A stretch of 64,000 nucleotides of DNA, taken from contig NZ_LR594662.1 of the NCBI RefSeq assembly GCF_901827175.1, positions 1,178,001 through 1,242,000 of the forward strand. The letters run 5' to 3'. The position numbers were made by a program, and so were the translations under genes. Source of the DNA: Variovorax sp. RA8. Its GTDB lineage: Bacteria; Pseudomonadota; Gammaproteobacteria; Burkholderiales; Burkholderiaceae_C. The notes under the pieces were generated by a model. It worked only from the letters and a program-made list of their open reading frames with translations, searched no databases and had not been told where the DNA came from. Shown in pieces: positions 1 through 9,900 of the stretch. Each line of letters begins with the position of its first letter. The stretch's first letter is position 1.

Positions 1-1269
1 GAGCAGGCCGACCAGGTACTCGCGCTCGAAGCGCTGCTTGGCCTCGGCATAGGTCTGGACCTCGACGCTGGGCGAGCGCAGCGCCCGCTGCACCAGCGCC
101 AGCGGGATCAGCGGCGAGCTGGACAGGGCGCAGACCTGCTCGACCACGTTGAACAACTGGCGCACGTTGCCCGGCCAGGGCGCCATGGTCAGCGCTTTCA
201 GCGCCTCCGGCGCGAAGCCCGACAGGCGCTTGCCGTACTTGCTCGAGAGCCGGTTGAGGAAATGGTTGGCCAGGAGCGGGATGTCCTCGCGCCGCGCCGA
301 CAGCGGCGGCAGGTGCAGCGTCACGACATTGAGGCGGTAGTAGAGGTCCTCCCGGAACTGCCCGGCCTCCATGGCGGCATCGAGGTCGCGATGGGTGGCG
401 GAGATGATCCGCACATCGACCTCGATGGACTGGGTCGAGCCCACCGGCCGCACCGCGTGCTCCTGCAGCACCCGCAGCAGCTTGACCTGCAGGGCCGGCG
501 GCATGTCGCCGATCTCATCGAGCAGCAGGGTGCCGCCGTCCGCTTGCTGGAACAGGCCCTTGTGATTGGCCACCGCGTCGGTGAAGGCGCCCTTCACATG
601 GCCGAACAGCTCCGACTCCAGCAGCGCCTCCGGAATGGCGCCGCAGTTGACCGCCACGAAGGGCTTCTCCGCGCGCGTGCTGGCCCGGTGGATCGCTCGG
701 GCCAGAAGTTCCTTGCCGGCGCCGCTGTCGCCGCGCAGCAGCACGCTGGCGTCGGACTTGGCAACCATCCGGGCTTCGGCCAGCAGCTCGGCCATGCGGT
801 TGCTGCGGCTCACGATCTCCGAGCGCCAGCTCTCGTCGACGCCCTTGCCGCCGCTGGGCGCGGGCGCGCCGAGCGCCAGGGCCTGCGCGATCTTGTCGAG
901 CAGCTCGCGGGCGTCGTAGGGCTTGGTGAGATAGGTGAAGACGCCGCGGGCCGTGGCCTCGACCGCGTCGGGAATGGTGCCGTGGGCGGTCAGCAGGATC
1001 ACCGGCAGCGTGGGGTGGCGCTTGCGGATCTCGTCGAACAGCTGCAGGCCGTCGCGGCCCGGCAGCCGCACGTCGCTCAGCACCAATTGGGGATGCTCGA
1101 TCTCGAGCTGCGTCAATGCCGACTCGGCCGAGGTCACGGCGGTGACCTGGTAGCCGGCGCCCGTGAGCCGCATCGACAGCAGGCGCAGCATGTCCGCGTC
1201 GTCGTCCACCACCAGCAGGCGGGCGCCGGGCGGGCTGGCGGATTCCTTCGCGGAGCCGGTGTTGTTCAT
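1..1269 (-). CDS. glrR: Sigma-54-dependent response regulator, GlrR/QseF-like (3' end outside window)
   Basis: This is an NtrC-type two-component regulator that would activate sigma-54 promoters when phosphorylated by the kinase encoded upstream. The N-terminal receiver has the acidic cluster VDDDAD (residues 21-26) and the phospho-acceptor D66 in LVLSDVRLP. A AAA+ domain follows with a Walker A-like GDSGAGKE and LLDEIGDMP (Walker B). The sigma-54 contact loop reads GAFTDA instead of the usual GAFTGA. The WPGNVRQL motif near the C-terminal end of the AAA+ module is present, and the frame is still open at base 1, so the DNA-binding helix-turn-helix lies beyond the window. Its ATG overlaps the stop of the lipoprotein gene (ATGA), and the order kinase–lipoprotein–regulator matches the enterobacterial glrK–qseG–glrR operon. 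The class is certain; the GlrR name rests on synteny. Confidence 0.88.
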   Translation of the reverse strand, partial: MNNTGSAKESASPPGARLLVVDDDADMLRLLSMRLTGAGYQVTAVTSAESALTQLEIEHPQLVLSDVRLPGRDGLQLFDEIRKRHPTLPVILLTAHGTIPDAVEATARGVFTYLTKPYDARELLDKIAQALALGAPAPSGGKGVDESWRSEIVSRSNRMAELLAEARMVAKSDASVLLRGDSGAGKELLARAIHRASTRAEKPFVAVNCGAIPEALLESELFGHVKGAFTDAVANHKGLFQQADGGTLLLDEIGDMPPALQVKLLRVLQEHAVRPVGSTQSIEVDVRIISATHRDLDAAMEAGQFREDLYYRLNVVTLHLPPLSARREDIPLLANHFLNRLSSKYGKRLSGFAPEALKALTMAPWPGNVRQLFNVVEQVCALSSSPLIPLALVQRALRSPSVEVQTYAEAKQRFEREYLVGLL

Positions 1270-1928
1270 GGTGCGGGCTTTGGAGCCGCCGGTGCGATCG
1301 GTGGTGGCGGGCTGTTGGGACGCGAGAAGCTGCGCTCGATGGCACGCAGCGCCTCGATGCGATCGCTCAGCTGGTCGATACGCCGCTGGCTGTCGCGCAC
1401 CTGCTGCGCCTGGCGGTCGCGCTCGTCCTCGACGCGGCGCTGTTCCTGGTAGCGCGCGGCCAGCAGCCGGGCGAGCGGGTGCAGCGCCTGGGCCTCGCTC
1501 GCCGGGTTGGCGATCACGCGCTGCACCAGGCCGAGGGCGCGCGCGAGATCGGCGGGGGCGCGCGTTTGCGCGAGCAGCAGTGCCAGCTGCATCTGCACCA
1601 GGGGCTGCTCGCCGGGCTCGCCCAGGCGTGAGATCTCATTGGCGAGCTCGTTGCCGCCCAGCGGGCGCACCTTGTCGGCGTAACCGAGCAGGGCGGCCAC
1701 CGGGCCTTGCGTGAGCTGCGCGAAGACCAGCGCCGGCTGCGTGGCTGGCGCCATCGGCTCGGCCTCGACGGGCTGCACCGGCGGTGGCGGGGGAGGCGGT
1801 GGCGGCGGCTGCACGGCCACCGGCTGGGGCGGCGGTTCGGGCGGCGCGGCGCATGCAGCGAGCAGCAGCGGCATGACGAGGACGGTCATGGCAAAGGCGG
1901 ATCTGCGAGCGATCGAACTGAAGAGCAT
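1266..1928 (-). CDS. QseG-like outer-membrane lipoprotein of the glrKR operon
   Basis: A 220-residue protein with a lipoprotein signal: a basic N-terminus, a hydrophobic stretch (about residues 13-25) and the lipobox LLAAC. The mature part begins with a long proline run (QPPPPPPPPPP), then a helical domain, a likely coiled coil (RRVEDERDRQAQQVRDSQRR) and a proline-rich tail. Enterobacterial glrKR (qseEF) operons carry a lipoprotein gene, qseG/yfhG, at this same position; its product works with the sensor kinase in the envelope. The start was chosen at the ATG giving a proper lipoprotein signal, because longer upstream frames add only low-complexity Arg/Ser sequence. It overlaps the regulator gene by four bases and follows the kinase by about 34 bases. 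The function is inferred from position; sequence similarity to QseG could not be tested. Confidence 0.75.
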   Translation of the reverse strand: MLFSSIARRSAFAMTVLVMPLLLAACAAPPEPPPQPVAVQPPPPPPPPPPVQPVEAEPMAPATQPALVFAQLTQGPVAALLGYADKVRPLGGNELANEISRLGEPGEQPLVQMQLALLLAQTRAPADLARALGLVQRVIANPASEAQALHPLARLLAARYQEQRRVEDERDRQAQQVRDSQRRIDQLSDRIEALRAIERSFSRPNSPPPPIAPAAPKPAP

Positions 1929-1962
1929 GGGTCGGAGAAAACGCTTGAGGCGGGGGCGGTGG

Positions 1963-3390
1963 TCAGGTGGAGCGCGGCAGCTCGATGCGGAAGCGCGCCC
2001 CGGGTCCCTCCGGCAGCAGCGTGATGCGACCGCCATGGGCTGCAATGTACTCCTGCACGATCGACAGCCCGATGCCGGTGCCCTTGACGGCATGCTGGGG
2101 TTGGCGCTCGCCGCGGAAGAAAGGCTCGAAGATGCGGTCGCGGTCGCCCTCGGCGATGCCGGGGCCGGCGTCCTGGATCTCGATGCAGACGGTGTCGGGC
2201 GTGCTCGATACGGTGATCGCGATGGTGCCGCCGCGCGTCGAATAGCGAATCGCGTTGGACAGCAGGTTGGCCACCGCGGTGCCCAGCTTCACCGGGTCGA
2301 CCACCACCGCGATCGGCTCGCCTTCGGCCCGCACCGTGAGCCCGTTGGCCTGCCATTGCAGGCGCTGGGCCTCGATCTGCTCCTCGATCAGCGGCAGCAG
2401 GGGCGTGCGCTGGCGGCGCAGCTCGCGCGCTTCGAAGGCCGCCGCGTTGAAGCGCAGCAGCGCCTCGATCTGTCCCTGCAGCGCGACGGTGTTCTGTTGC
2501 AGGATCTGCGCCACCTCGCGCTGTGCCGGGTTCAGGGCGCCGGTCACGCCATCCTCCAGCAGCGAGACGCCTTCGCGCAGCGCGGCCAGCGGGGTCTTGA
2601 GCTCATGCGAGACGTGGCGCAGGAAACGCGCCTTGTCCGCGTCCAGCTCGGTCAGCCGCAGCCGCAGCCATTCGAGCTGTTGCGCGATGCGGCGCACGTC
2701 GGCCGGGCCGCGGATGTCGATCGGCTCGTCGAGGCGGTTCTCGCCCAGCCCGACGATCGCGCGCTGCAGCCGCTTGAAGGGCCGCGCCAGCCACACACCG
2801 AAGGCCAATGCGAGCGCCACGGCCAGCGTGCTCGCGGCCAGCACTTCGCGCATCAGCCGCCGGCGTGCGTTCTCGATGCGCTGCGCCAGCGCGTTGTTCT
2901 GCGCCTCGATCAGGATCTGGGCCTGCTGGGCGAGGTTGGTGTTGAGCGCGTCGAGGTCGCGGAACTGCATCGCCATCGAGCTTTCGCGCGCGAGCGCGGT
3001 TTCGGGCGCGCCGCTCATCAAGCCCTCGATGACCGCGAGCTGGGCCCGCCACAGGTCGAGGCCGGTGGCGGGCAGGCCGTTCGCGCCCAGGCGGTCGAGC
3101 GCATGGTGCGCGTCGCGCGCCGCGTCGTCGAAGCGGCGGCGCAGCACCGCGTCGTTGAGCACCAGCGACTGGCGCCCGGCGCGCTCCATCGCGGCGCTGC
3201 GCTCGGCCAGGGACTGCGCCGCGCCCGAGAGCGTGAGCGCGCGGCCCGCGGCGTTGCGGCTCTGGGTCATCAGCGCGTCGTACTGGAACACGGAGCGCAG
3301 GGCCACGCCCACCAGCAGCGCGGTGATCAGCAGGAACGCGAACAACAGCAGCTGCTGGAACGAGCCGCGCGCCGATTTCAGGCTCGCCAT
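1963..3390 (-). CDS. glrK: Sensor histidine kinase, GlrK/QseE-like
   Basis: A 475-residue membrane histidine kinase. One membrane segment lies at about residues 11-30 (LLLFAFLLITALLVGVAL), followed by a helical periplasmic sensor region and a second membrane segment (AASTLAVALALAFGVWLA). A HAMP linker comes next, then the dimerisation/phosphotransfer box HVSHELKTPLAAL, the N box NLLSNAIRYS, and DAGPGIAEGDRDRIFEPF and GTGIGLSIV in the ATP-binding domain. It would autophosphorylate on the H-box histidine and pass phosphate to the regulator two genes downstream. The ATG overlaps the miaB stop codon as TGATG, so miaB and the two-component system are probably co-transcribed. The symbol is assigned from operon order and domain layout; the signal sensed is unknown. 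Confidence 0.85.
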   Translation of the reverse strand: MASLKSARGSFQQLLLFAFLLITALLVGVALRSVFQYDALMTQSRNAAGRALTLSGAAQSLAERSAAMERAGRQSLVLNDAVLRRRFDDAARDAHHALDRLGANGLPATGLDLWRAQLAVIEGLMSGAPETALARESSMAMQFRDLDALNTNLAQQAQILIEAQNNALAQRIENARRRLMREVLAASTLAVALALAFGVWLARPFKRLQRAIVGLGENRLDEPIDIRGPADVRRIAQQLEWLRLRLTELDADKARFLRHVSHELKTPLAALREGVSLLEDGVTGALNPAQREVAQILQQNTVALQGQIEALLRFNAAAFEARELRRQRTPLLPLIEEQIEAQRLQWQANGLTVRAEGEPIAVVVDPVKLGTAVANLLSNAIRYSTRGGTIAITVSSTPDTVCIEIQDAGPGIAEGDRDRIFEPFFRGERQPQHAVKGTGIGLSIVQEYIAAHGGRITLLPEGPGARFRIELPRST

Positions 3391-4766
3391 CAGGCGGCCG
3401 GCGCGGCGAGGCCCGCCGATGACGCGGTCGATTCCGCGGTGGGCACCTCGCCGCGCAGCGTGTAGGCCAGCGAGCGGGTGATGTTCACGTCGACCATGCG
3501 GCCGGCCAGCCGCGGGTCGCCCTCGAAGTTGACCACGCGGTTGCACTCGGTGCGGCCCATCAGCTCGTTCGCATCCTTGCGCGAACGGCCTTCGACCAGC
3601 ACGCGCTGGGCCGTGCCCACGAGCGCCTGGCCAAAGCGCTTGACGTTGCCGTCGATCACCGCCTGCAGCCGCTGCAGCCGAGCCAGCTTGATGTCGTGGG
3701 GGGTGTCGTCATGCAGCTGCGCCGCCGGCGTGCCGGGGCGCGGGCTGAAGATGAAGCTGAAGCTGTTGTCGAACTCGAGCTCGTCGATCAGCTTCATCAT
3801 CTTGTCGAAGTCCGCGTCGGTCTCGCCCGGGAAGCCGACGATGAAGTCGCTGCTCAGCGAAAGGCCGGGGCGGATGGCGCGTAGCTTGCGCACCGTGCTC
3901 TTGTATTCCATCGCCGTGTAGCCGCGCTTCATCGCCATCAGGATGCGGTCGCTGCCGTGCTGCACCGGCAGGTGCAGGTGGCTCACCAGCTTGGGCACGC
4001 GGGCATAGGCCTCGATCAGGCGCGGCGTGAACTCGTTGGGATGGCTGGTGGTGTAGCGGATGCGCTCGATGCCGGGGATCTCGGCGATGTACTCGATCAG
4101 CAGCGCGAAGTCGGCGATCTCGGCCCCGTCGCCCGCGCTGCCCATGCGGCCGCGGTAGGCATTGACGTTCTGCCCCAGCAGCGTGACCTCGCGCACCCCC
4201 TGGTCGGCCAGGCCGGCGACCTCGACAAGCACGTCGTCCAGCGGCCGGTTCACCTCCTCGCCGCGCGTGTACGGCACCACGCAGTAGCTGCAGTACTTGG
4301 AGCAACCTTCCATGATCGAGACGAAGGCGGTCGCACCCTCGACGCGTGCCGGCGGCAGGTGGTCGAACTTCTCGATCTCCGGAAAGCTGATGTCCACCTG
4401 CGGCTGGCCGGCGCGCTCGCGCTGGTGCAGCAGCTCGGGCAGGCGGTGCAGTGTCTGGGGGCCGAAGACCACGTCGACGTACGGGGCGCGCGCGATGATG
4501 GCCGCGCCTTCCTGGCTGGCCACGCAGCCGCCGACGCCGATCTTCACGCCGCGTGCCTTGAGGTGCTTGACGCGGCCGAGGTCGGAGAACACCTTCTCCT
4601 GCGCCTTCTCGCGCACTGAGCAGGTATTGAAGAGGATCAGGTCCGCCTCTTCCACGTCGTTGGTGGGCTCATAGCCTTCGGCAGCGCGCAGCACGTCGGC
4701 CATCTTGTCCGAGTCGTACTCGTTCATCTGGCAGCCGAAGGTCTTGATGAAAACTTTTGGGGTCAT
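3390..4766 (-). CDS. miaB: tRNA-2-methylthio-N6-dimethylallyladenosine synthase MiaB
   Basis: A radical-SAM methylthiotransferase that converts i6A37 to ms2i6A37 in tRNAs reading codons beginning with U. At 458 residues it has the usual length. The N-terminal UPF0004 domain carries the three auxiliary-cluster cysteines (in [27 protein letters not shown] and [10 protein letters not shown]). The radical-SAM cluster motif is [17 protein letters not shown] (CxxxCxxC), and a TRAM domain closes the protein. The ATG is preceded by an AAGGAG-type ribosome-binding site; in-frame codons further upstream would add residues unlike the family. It is the first gene of a tight minus-strand series with the two-component genes. 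The assignment is secure. Confidence 0.97.
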   Translation of the reverse strand: MTPKVFIKTFGCQMNEYDSDKMADVLRAAEGYEPTNDVEEADLILFNTCSVREKAQEKVFSDLGRVKHLKARGVKIGVGGCVASQEGAAIIARAPYVDVVFGPQTLHRLPELLHQRERAGQPQVDISFPEIEKFDHLPPARVEGATAFVSIMEGCSKYCSYCVVPYTRGEEVNRPLDDVLVEVAGLADQGVREVTLLGQNVNAYRGRMGSAGDGAEIADFALLIEYIAEIPGIERIRYTTSHPNEFTPRLIEAYARVPKLVSHLHLPVQHGSDRILMAMKRGYTAMEYKSTVRKLRAIRPGLSLSSDFIVGFPGETDADFDKMMKLIDELEFDNSFSFIFSPRPGTPAAQLHDDTPHDIKLARLQRLQAVIDGNVKRFGQALVGTAQRVLVEGRSRKDANELMGRTECNRVVNFEGDPRLAGRMVDVNITRSLAYTLRGEVPTAESTASSAGLAAPAA

Positions 4767-4826
4767 GAGGAGGCTCCTTGGGGGGCGCCATCGGAAAGCG
4801 GAAATCCTGCCGCGAAAGGAAGGAAT

Positions 4827-4890
4827 CCGCGAAGGACGCAAAGGAAAACCAGGAAAAGGCTTTCGGATGTCCTTCGCGCTTTTCGCGTCC
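4827..4890. repeat. Imperfect inverted repeat, GCGAAGGACGC-type intergenic repeat
   Basis: Between the small exported-protein gene and miaB lies a segment whose arms GCGAAGGAC (4829-4837) and GTCCTTCGC (4869-4877) are perfectly complementary around a 31-base spacer, flanked by further near-copies of GGACGCAAAG-type words. Related words (GGACATCCG, GGACGCA, GAAAGCG) recur downstream of the 5-formyl-THF cyclo-ligase gene near 48950-48990. It looks like a dispersed intergenic repeat rather than a terminator, because no T-run follows either arm. Confidence 0.45.
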
Positions 4891-4908
4891 GGCACCCGAA
4901 TTCGACAG

Positions 4909-5382
4909 CTACTGGCCGTAGCGGGGCAACTGGTCGAACGGCGTCTTGCCGTCGTCGCGCGGTCCGGTGTCGGCCACGAAGGGCCAGAAATTCAGCAGCG
5001 GCTTGTCGGCGGTTTCGCGCTTGGCCTGGGCCTCCTCGGGCGTGAGGATCCAGACCTCGCTCACCATGCCGGCGGGATCGCGCTTGTAGTTGACCAGCAG
5101 GTTCTGGCCGGTGAGGTTCGCCGGCATCACCAGCATCTGCTGGGCGCTGCGAATCCGGGCGCCCGGCGAGAGCCGCTCGGGCTGGCCGTCGAGCTGGATC
5201 TCGGGCGCATTCACGACCATGAAGCGGCCTCGCAGGGTGCCGATGGGGAAGTTGCGGCCGCCGAGCGCGGCCTCGTTCTGGGTCTGGACCGGGTCCTGCG
5301 CGACAGCAGGCGCCGTCACGGCGCACAGCGCTGTCAGAAGGAGGGCAGTCCAGGGGGTGTTGCAGCGGTTCATGGTGTTCAT
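4909..5382 (-). CDS. Small exported protein of unknown function
   Basis: A 157-residue protein not assigned to a named family. It starts with a cleavable Sec signal (hydrophobic core [18 protein letters not shown], likely cleavage after AVA). The mature part contains [22 protein letters not shown] and [16 protein letters not shown], then segments consistent with a small beta-rich periplasmic domain ([20 protein letters not shown]), ending near LLNFWPFV. A second in-frame ATG three codons downstream (5373) is an equally possible start. It lies about 140 bases upstream of miaB on the same strand and may share its transcript. The composition is typical of conserved host genes. Confidence 0.7.
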   Translation of the reverse strand: MNTMNRCNTPWTALLLTALCAVTAPAVAQDPVQTQNEAALGGRNFPIGTLRGRFMVVNAPEIQLDGQPERLSPGARIRSAQQMLVMPANLTGQNLLVNYKRDPAGMVSEVWILTPEEAQAKRETADKPLLNFWPFVADTGPRDDGKTPFDQLPRYGQ

Positions 5383-5594
5383 CCAGAGGCTGTGGGGCAG
5401 CGGCGATTCTAGCGGTGGCCTCCCGCCCTTCCCCGGAGAACGCAGCGCCTTCCGTGCGGTGCTTCATATCCGCTTTACTTATCTTTACGGCACCGATGGA
5501 CGGCAGTCCCCGACCCCTGCTCCAATAGCTGTTGTCAGGCAAAAGTGCGCCTCGAACAACCGCGGCCGGCTTTCTACCCAACCCAGAAGTGCTC

Positions 5595-6857
5595 ATGAAC
5601 AAGAAACTCGTCCTCGCCCTCGCGGGTGTGCTGATCCTGAGCGCAGCCGGCGCGTGGCGCTGGGCGGGAAACAGGACGCAGGACGGGGCGCAGACGGGCG
5701 CGCCGCCCGCAGGAAGCACCGCCGCGCCCGGCAAGGGCGCCGGCCCGGGCGCTGCGGCGCCGGCCCTGGTTACGCTCGCCGCGGCGCAGAAGCGGGACGT
5801 GCCGGTCACCGTGCAGGTCAACGGCAGCGTGGTCTCGCTCAACAGCGTGGACCTGCGCCCGCAGGTCACGAACACGGTGCGCGAGGTGCATGTGAAGGAG
5901 GGGCAGTTCGTCAAGCAAGGGCAACTGCTCTTCACGCTCGACGACCGGCCCGACCAGGCCAACCTCGCCAAGGCCCGCGCGCAGCAGCAGAAGGACGAGG
6001 CCACGCTGGCCGACCTGCAACGGCAGTACCGGCGCAGCCAGGAACTGGTGGCGCAGAACTTCATCGCCAAGGCCGCCGCAGATGCCACGCTGTCGCAGCT
6101 CGAGGCGCAGCGCGCCGCGGTCGCGGCGGACAAGGCCGCGGTGCAGTCGGCGCAGGTGGCGCTGGGCTATGCCACGCTGCGCGCGCCCATTGCCGGGCGC
6201 ATCGGCGCCGTCAACATCTACCCGGGCACGCTGGTGCAGCCCAGCCTGTCGCTGGTGACCATCACCCAGCTCGATCCGATCGCGGTCAGCTTCCCGGTGC
6301 CCGAAGGCAGGTTGCAGGACCTGCTGGCCGCCGCGCGCTCGCACACGCCGGTCGAAGCGCTCGTGAGCGGGCGCAAGACGCCAATGAAGGGCATCCTGAA
6401 CTTCGTCGACAACACCGTCGACCCGCTGATCGGCACCGTGCGGGCCAAGGCGGTGTTCGACAACGCCGACCAGGGCCTGTGGCCCGGCCAGTTCGTCGAG
6501 ACCCGCGTGACCGTGCGCACGCTCGAGGGCGCCACCGTGATTCCCGCGGCCGCCATCATGATGCTGGCCGAGGGCAGCTCGGTCTACGTGGTCGACGCCG
6601 AGCGGACGGCGACGCGCCGCAAGGTGCAGGCGCTGTACACCTTCGGCACGCAGGTCGCGGTGCGCGGCGTGGAGCCCGGCGAGCTGGTGGTGATCGAGGG
6701 CAAGCAGAACGTGCGCCCGGGCGGCAAGGTGCGGCTCGACAGCGCCGCGCAGCCGCAACAGCGCCCGAACGGCAATGCGCCCGAGGCGACGCCGGGCAGC
6801 GCCGCCTCGGCCACGCCGGGCAACGCCAGCGTGGTGGCGGAGCGGGAGCGCACATGA
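5595..6857 (+). CDS. RND efflux periplasmic adaptor (membrane fusion protein), MdtA/AcrA type
   Basis: A 420-residue adaptor that would link the inner-membrane pump encoded next to it to an outer-membrane channel. The N-terminus (KLVLALAGVLILSAAGAWRW) is a membrane anchor or uncleaved signal; there is no lipobox cysteine. A low-complexity Ala/Gly/Pro linker follows, then the lipoyl half-motif VDLRPQVTNTVREVHVKEGQ, a coiled-coil hairpin rich in Gln/Ala (about residues 130-205), the second lipoyl half (GYATLRAPIAGRIGAV) and beta-barrel domains. The start was chosen at the ATG directly before the hydrophobic segment. The pump gene follows after 91 bases. No outer-membrane factor gene is adjacent, so the pair probably recruits a TolC/OprM-like channel encoded elsewhere. 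Confidence 0.92.
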   Translation: MNKKLVLALAGVLILSAAGAWRWAGNRTQDGAQTGAPPAGSTAAPGKGAGPGAAAPALVTLAAAQKRDVPVTVQVNGSVVSLNSVDLRPQVTNTVREVHVKEGQFVKQGQLLFTLDDRPDQANLAKARAQQQKDEATLADLQRQYRRSQELVAQNFIAKAAADATLSQLEAQRAAVAADKAAVQSAQVALGYATLRAPIAGRIGAVNIYPGTLVQPSLSLVTITQLDPIAVSFPVPEGRLQDLLAAARSHTPVEALVSGRKTPMKGILNFVDNTVDPLIGTVRAKAVFDNADQGLWPGQFVETRVTVRTLEGATVIPAAAIMMLAEGSSVYVVDAERTATRRKVQALYTFGTQVAVRGVEPGELVVIEGKQNVRPGGKVRLDSAAQPQQRPNGNAPEATPGSAASATPGNASVVAERERT

Positions 6858-6880
6858 GCCCCGCCCGGCCGCCCGAAGGC

Positions 6881-6947
6881 GCTCGCCCCCTTCTTCCGGC
6901 GAGGGTGCGCGAAGAACACGGAGTGACGAGCCTGGGGGAGGCCATCC
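6881..6947 (+). repeat. Dispersed Comamonadaceae-type intergenic repeat, copy A
   Basis: The gap between the adaptor and pump genes is filled by a repeat that also occurs at 28325-28385. Shared landmarks are GCCCCC near the left, a GGCGAGGG/GGTGAGGG block, ACACG(G/A)AGTGA, and CCTGGGGGAG followed by GCCAT. Its last part (GGGGGAGG) sits 6-8 bases before the GTG start of the pump gene and appears to serve as that gene's ribosome-binding site. Confidence 0.6.
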
Positions 6948-6948
6948 A

Positions 6949-9900
6949 GTGAACATCTCCGAGCTCTGCATCCGTCGTCCCGCGATGACGGTGCTGCTCT
7001 CTGCCGCCGTGGTGGTGGCTGGCATCTTTGCCTACTTCCAGATCCCGGTCGCGGCCCTGCCCAGCTACAACACGCCGGTCATCAATGTCAACGCGCAGTT
7101 GCCGGGCGCCAGTCCCGACACCATGGCTTCCTCGGTTGCGCTGCCGCTGGAGAAGCAGTTCTCCACCATTCCGGGCCTGTCGACGATCAGCTCGGTCAAC
7201 ACCCAGGGCGTGAGCTCGATCACGCTGGAATTCGTCAGCAGCCGCGACATCGATGCCGCCGCCGTCGATGTGCAGGCCGCGCTGTTGCGGGCGCAGCGGC
7301 AATTGCCGGTCGAACTGACGCAGATGCCCTCGTACCGCAAGGTCAATCCGGCCGACGCGCCGGTGCTGTTCATCGCGCTGGTCTCGCCCTCGATGAGCCC
7401 GTCCGAGCTGAACGACTATGCGGAAAACCTGATCTCGCCGACGCTTTCCACCATCGACGGCGTGGCCCAGGTCGTGGTGTATGGCCGCAAGGCGTTCGCG
7501 GTGCGCATCAAGGCCAACGCCGACCTGCTCAACGCCCGCAACATCACCCTCGACGAACTGGCCAACGCGGTGCGCCTGGCCAACGCGAACACGCCGGTGG
7601 GCGTGCTCGACGGCCCGCGCCAGACACTCACCATCCAGGCCAACGAGCAGATGCTCAAGGCCGCCGACTTCGCCAAGGTGATCGTTGGCCAGCGCAACGG
7701 CGCGCCGGTGCGGCTGGACGAGGTAGCCACCATCGAGGACAGCTTCGAGTCGGTCAAGACCGCCAGCAGCTTCAACGGCCAGAGTTCGGTCTCGCTGGCC
7801 GTGCAGAGGCAGCCCAATGCCAACACCGTTCAGGTGGTGGACGCGGTGCGGGCGCTGATGCCGCGGTTCCGTGAGGAGCTGCCGCAGTCGGTCGAGATCA
7901 ACATGGTCAACGACCGCTCGATCTCCATCCGGGAGGCAGTGCACGACGTTCAGCTCACGCTGCTGGGCACGGTGCTGCTGGTGGTGCTGGTGATCTTCCT
8001 GTTCCTGCACCGCGTGGTGGCCACGCTCATTCCGGCGGCCACCATCCCGATCTCGCTGATCGGCGCCGTCGCGCTGCTCTACGCCTTCGGCTACAGCCTG
8101 GACAACGTGTCGCTGCTGGGCATCACGCTGGCGGTCGGCCTGGTGGTGGACGACGCCATCGTGGTGCTGGAAAACATCATGCGCTACGTCGAGAAGGGCA
8201 TGGAGCCGATGGCCGCCGCGCTGCGCGGCGCCCGCGAGGTGGGCTTCACCATCGTCTCGATCTCGGTCTCGCTGGTGGCGGTGTTCATCCCGATCTTTTT
8301 CATGCCGGGCGTGATCGGCCTCCTGTTCCACGAGTTCGCGGTCGTGGTCGGCCTGGCGGTGCTGGTGTCGGCCGTGGTGTCGCTGACCCTGGTGCCGATG
8401 ATGGCCAGCCGACTCGTGCGGCAGACGCATCGCTCCGCAGGGGCGGAGGAGCACGAGGACGGCCACGCCGAGCCTGGCACCGCGATAGGCCGCGCGTTCG
8501 AGCGTGGCTACCGCTGGGTCCACGGCACCTACCTGCGCTCGCTCGACTGGACGCTGCGCCGCCGCAAGCTCATGCTGGTCGTTGCGGCATCGACCTTCGC
8601 GCTGACGGCCTGGATGTTCATCGTCATCCCGAAGGGCTTCTTCCCCGAGGAAGACATCGGCCAGATCTTCATCACGACCGAAGCGGCCGAAGACATCTCG
8701 TTCCCGGCCATGAAAGCCTTGCAGGATCGCGTTGCCGAGGCCGTGCGGACCAATCCGCACGTGGCCTATGTCAACTCCTTTGTCGGGGTCGGCGGCTCGA
8801 GCTCTACACAGAATAGCGGCCGATTGTTCGTGGTGCTCAAGCCGCGCAACGAGCGCGGCACGATGGCGCAGGTGATGGAGTCGCTGCGGGCGCGCTTTCG
8901 CGAGATTCCCGGCATCGCCGCGTACATGCAGCCGCTGCAGAACCTGCGCCTGGGCGGCCGCCCGAGCAAGGCACGCTTCCAGTACACCCTGCAGAGCGTG
9001 AACGCCGGCGCCATCAACGAGTGGGCCGAAAAGCTGATGGAGCGCATGCGTGCCGACCCCGCTTTCCGCGACGTCACCAGTGACTCGCAGAACCGGGGCC
9101 TGCAGGCCACGTTGGACATCGACCGCGACAAGGCCGGCGTGCTCGGCGTCGCGGTCGGCGACCTGCGCACTGCGCTCTACAACGCCTACGGCGACCGCCA
9201 GATCGGCAGCATCTACGCGCCCAGCAACACCTACCAGGTGATCCTCTCGGCGGCCGACGACGACCGCCAGTTCGAGGAAGACATGTCGCGCCTGTCGGTG
9301 CGCAACAAGGCCGGGCAACTGGTGCCGCTGTCGGCCTTCTCGACCGTCAAGCGCACGGTGGGACCGACTTCCGTCAACCACCAGGGCCAGCTGCAGGCGG
9401 TGACGGTGTCCTTCAACCTCGCGCCGGACGTGCCGCTGGGCAACGCGACCGCGAAGATCGATCAGCTCAAGGCCGAGCTCAAGATCCCGCCCTCGATCAT
9501 CACCAGCTACGGCGGCGACGCCGCGGTGTTCCAGAGCTCGCAGACCAGCCAGGCGGTGCTGCTGGTGCTGGCGGTGCTGGTCATCTATGTGCTGCTGGGC
9601 GTGCTCTACGAGAGCTACATCCACCCACTCACCATCCTGGCCGGCCTGCCCTCGGCGGCGGTGGGGGCGCTGCTCTCGCTCAAGCTCTTCGGCTTCGACC
9701 TCACGCTGATCGCGACCATCGGCATCCTGCTCTTGATCGGCATCGTCAAGAAGAACGCGATCATGATGATCGACTTCGCGCTGGACGCGCAGCGCACCCA
9801 GGGTATGCAGCCGGTCGACGCGATACGAGAGGCCTGCCGGCTGCGCTTCCGCCCGATCCTGATGACCACGCTGGCCGCCCTCATGGGCGCGCTGCCGCTC

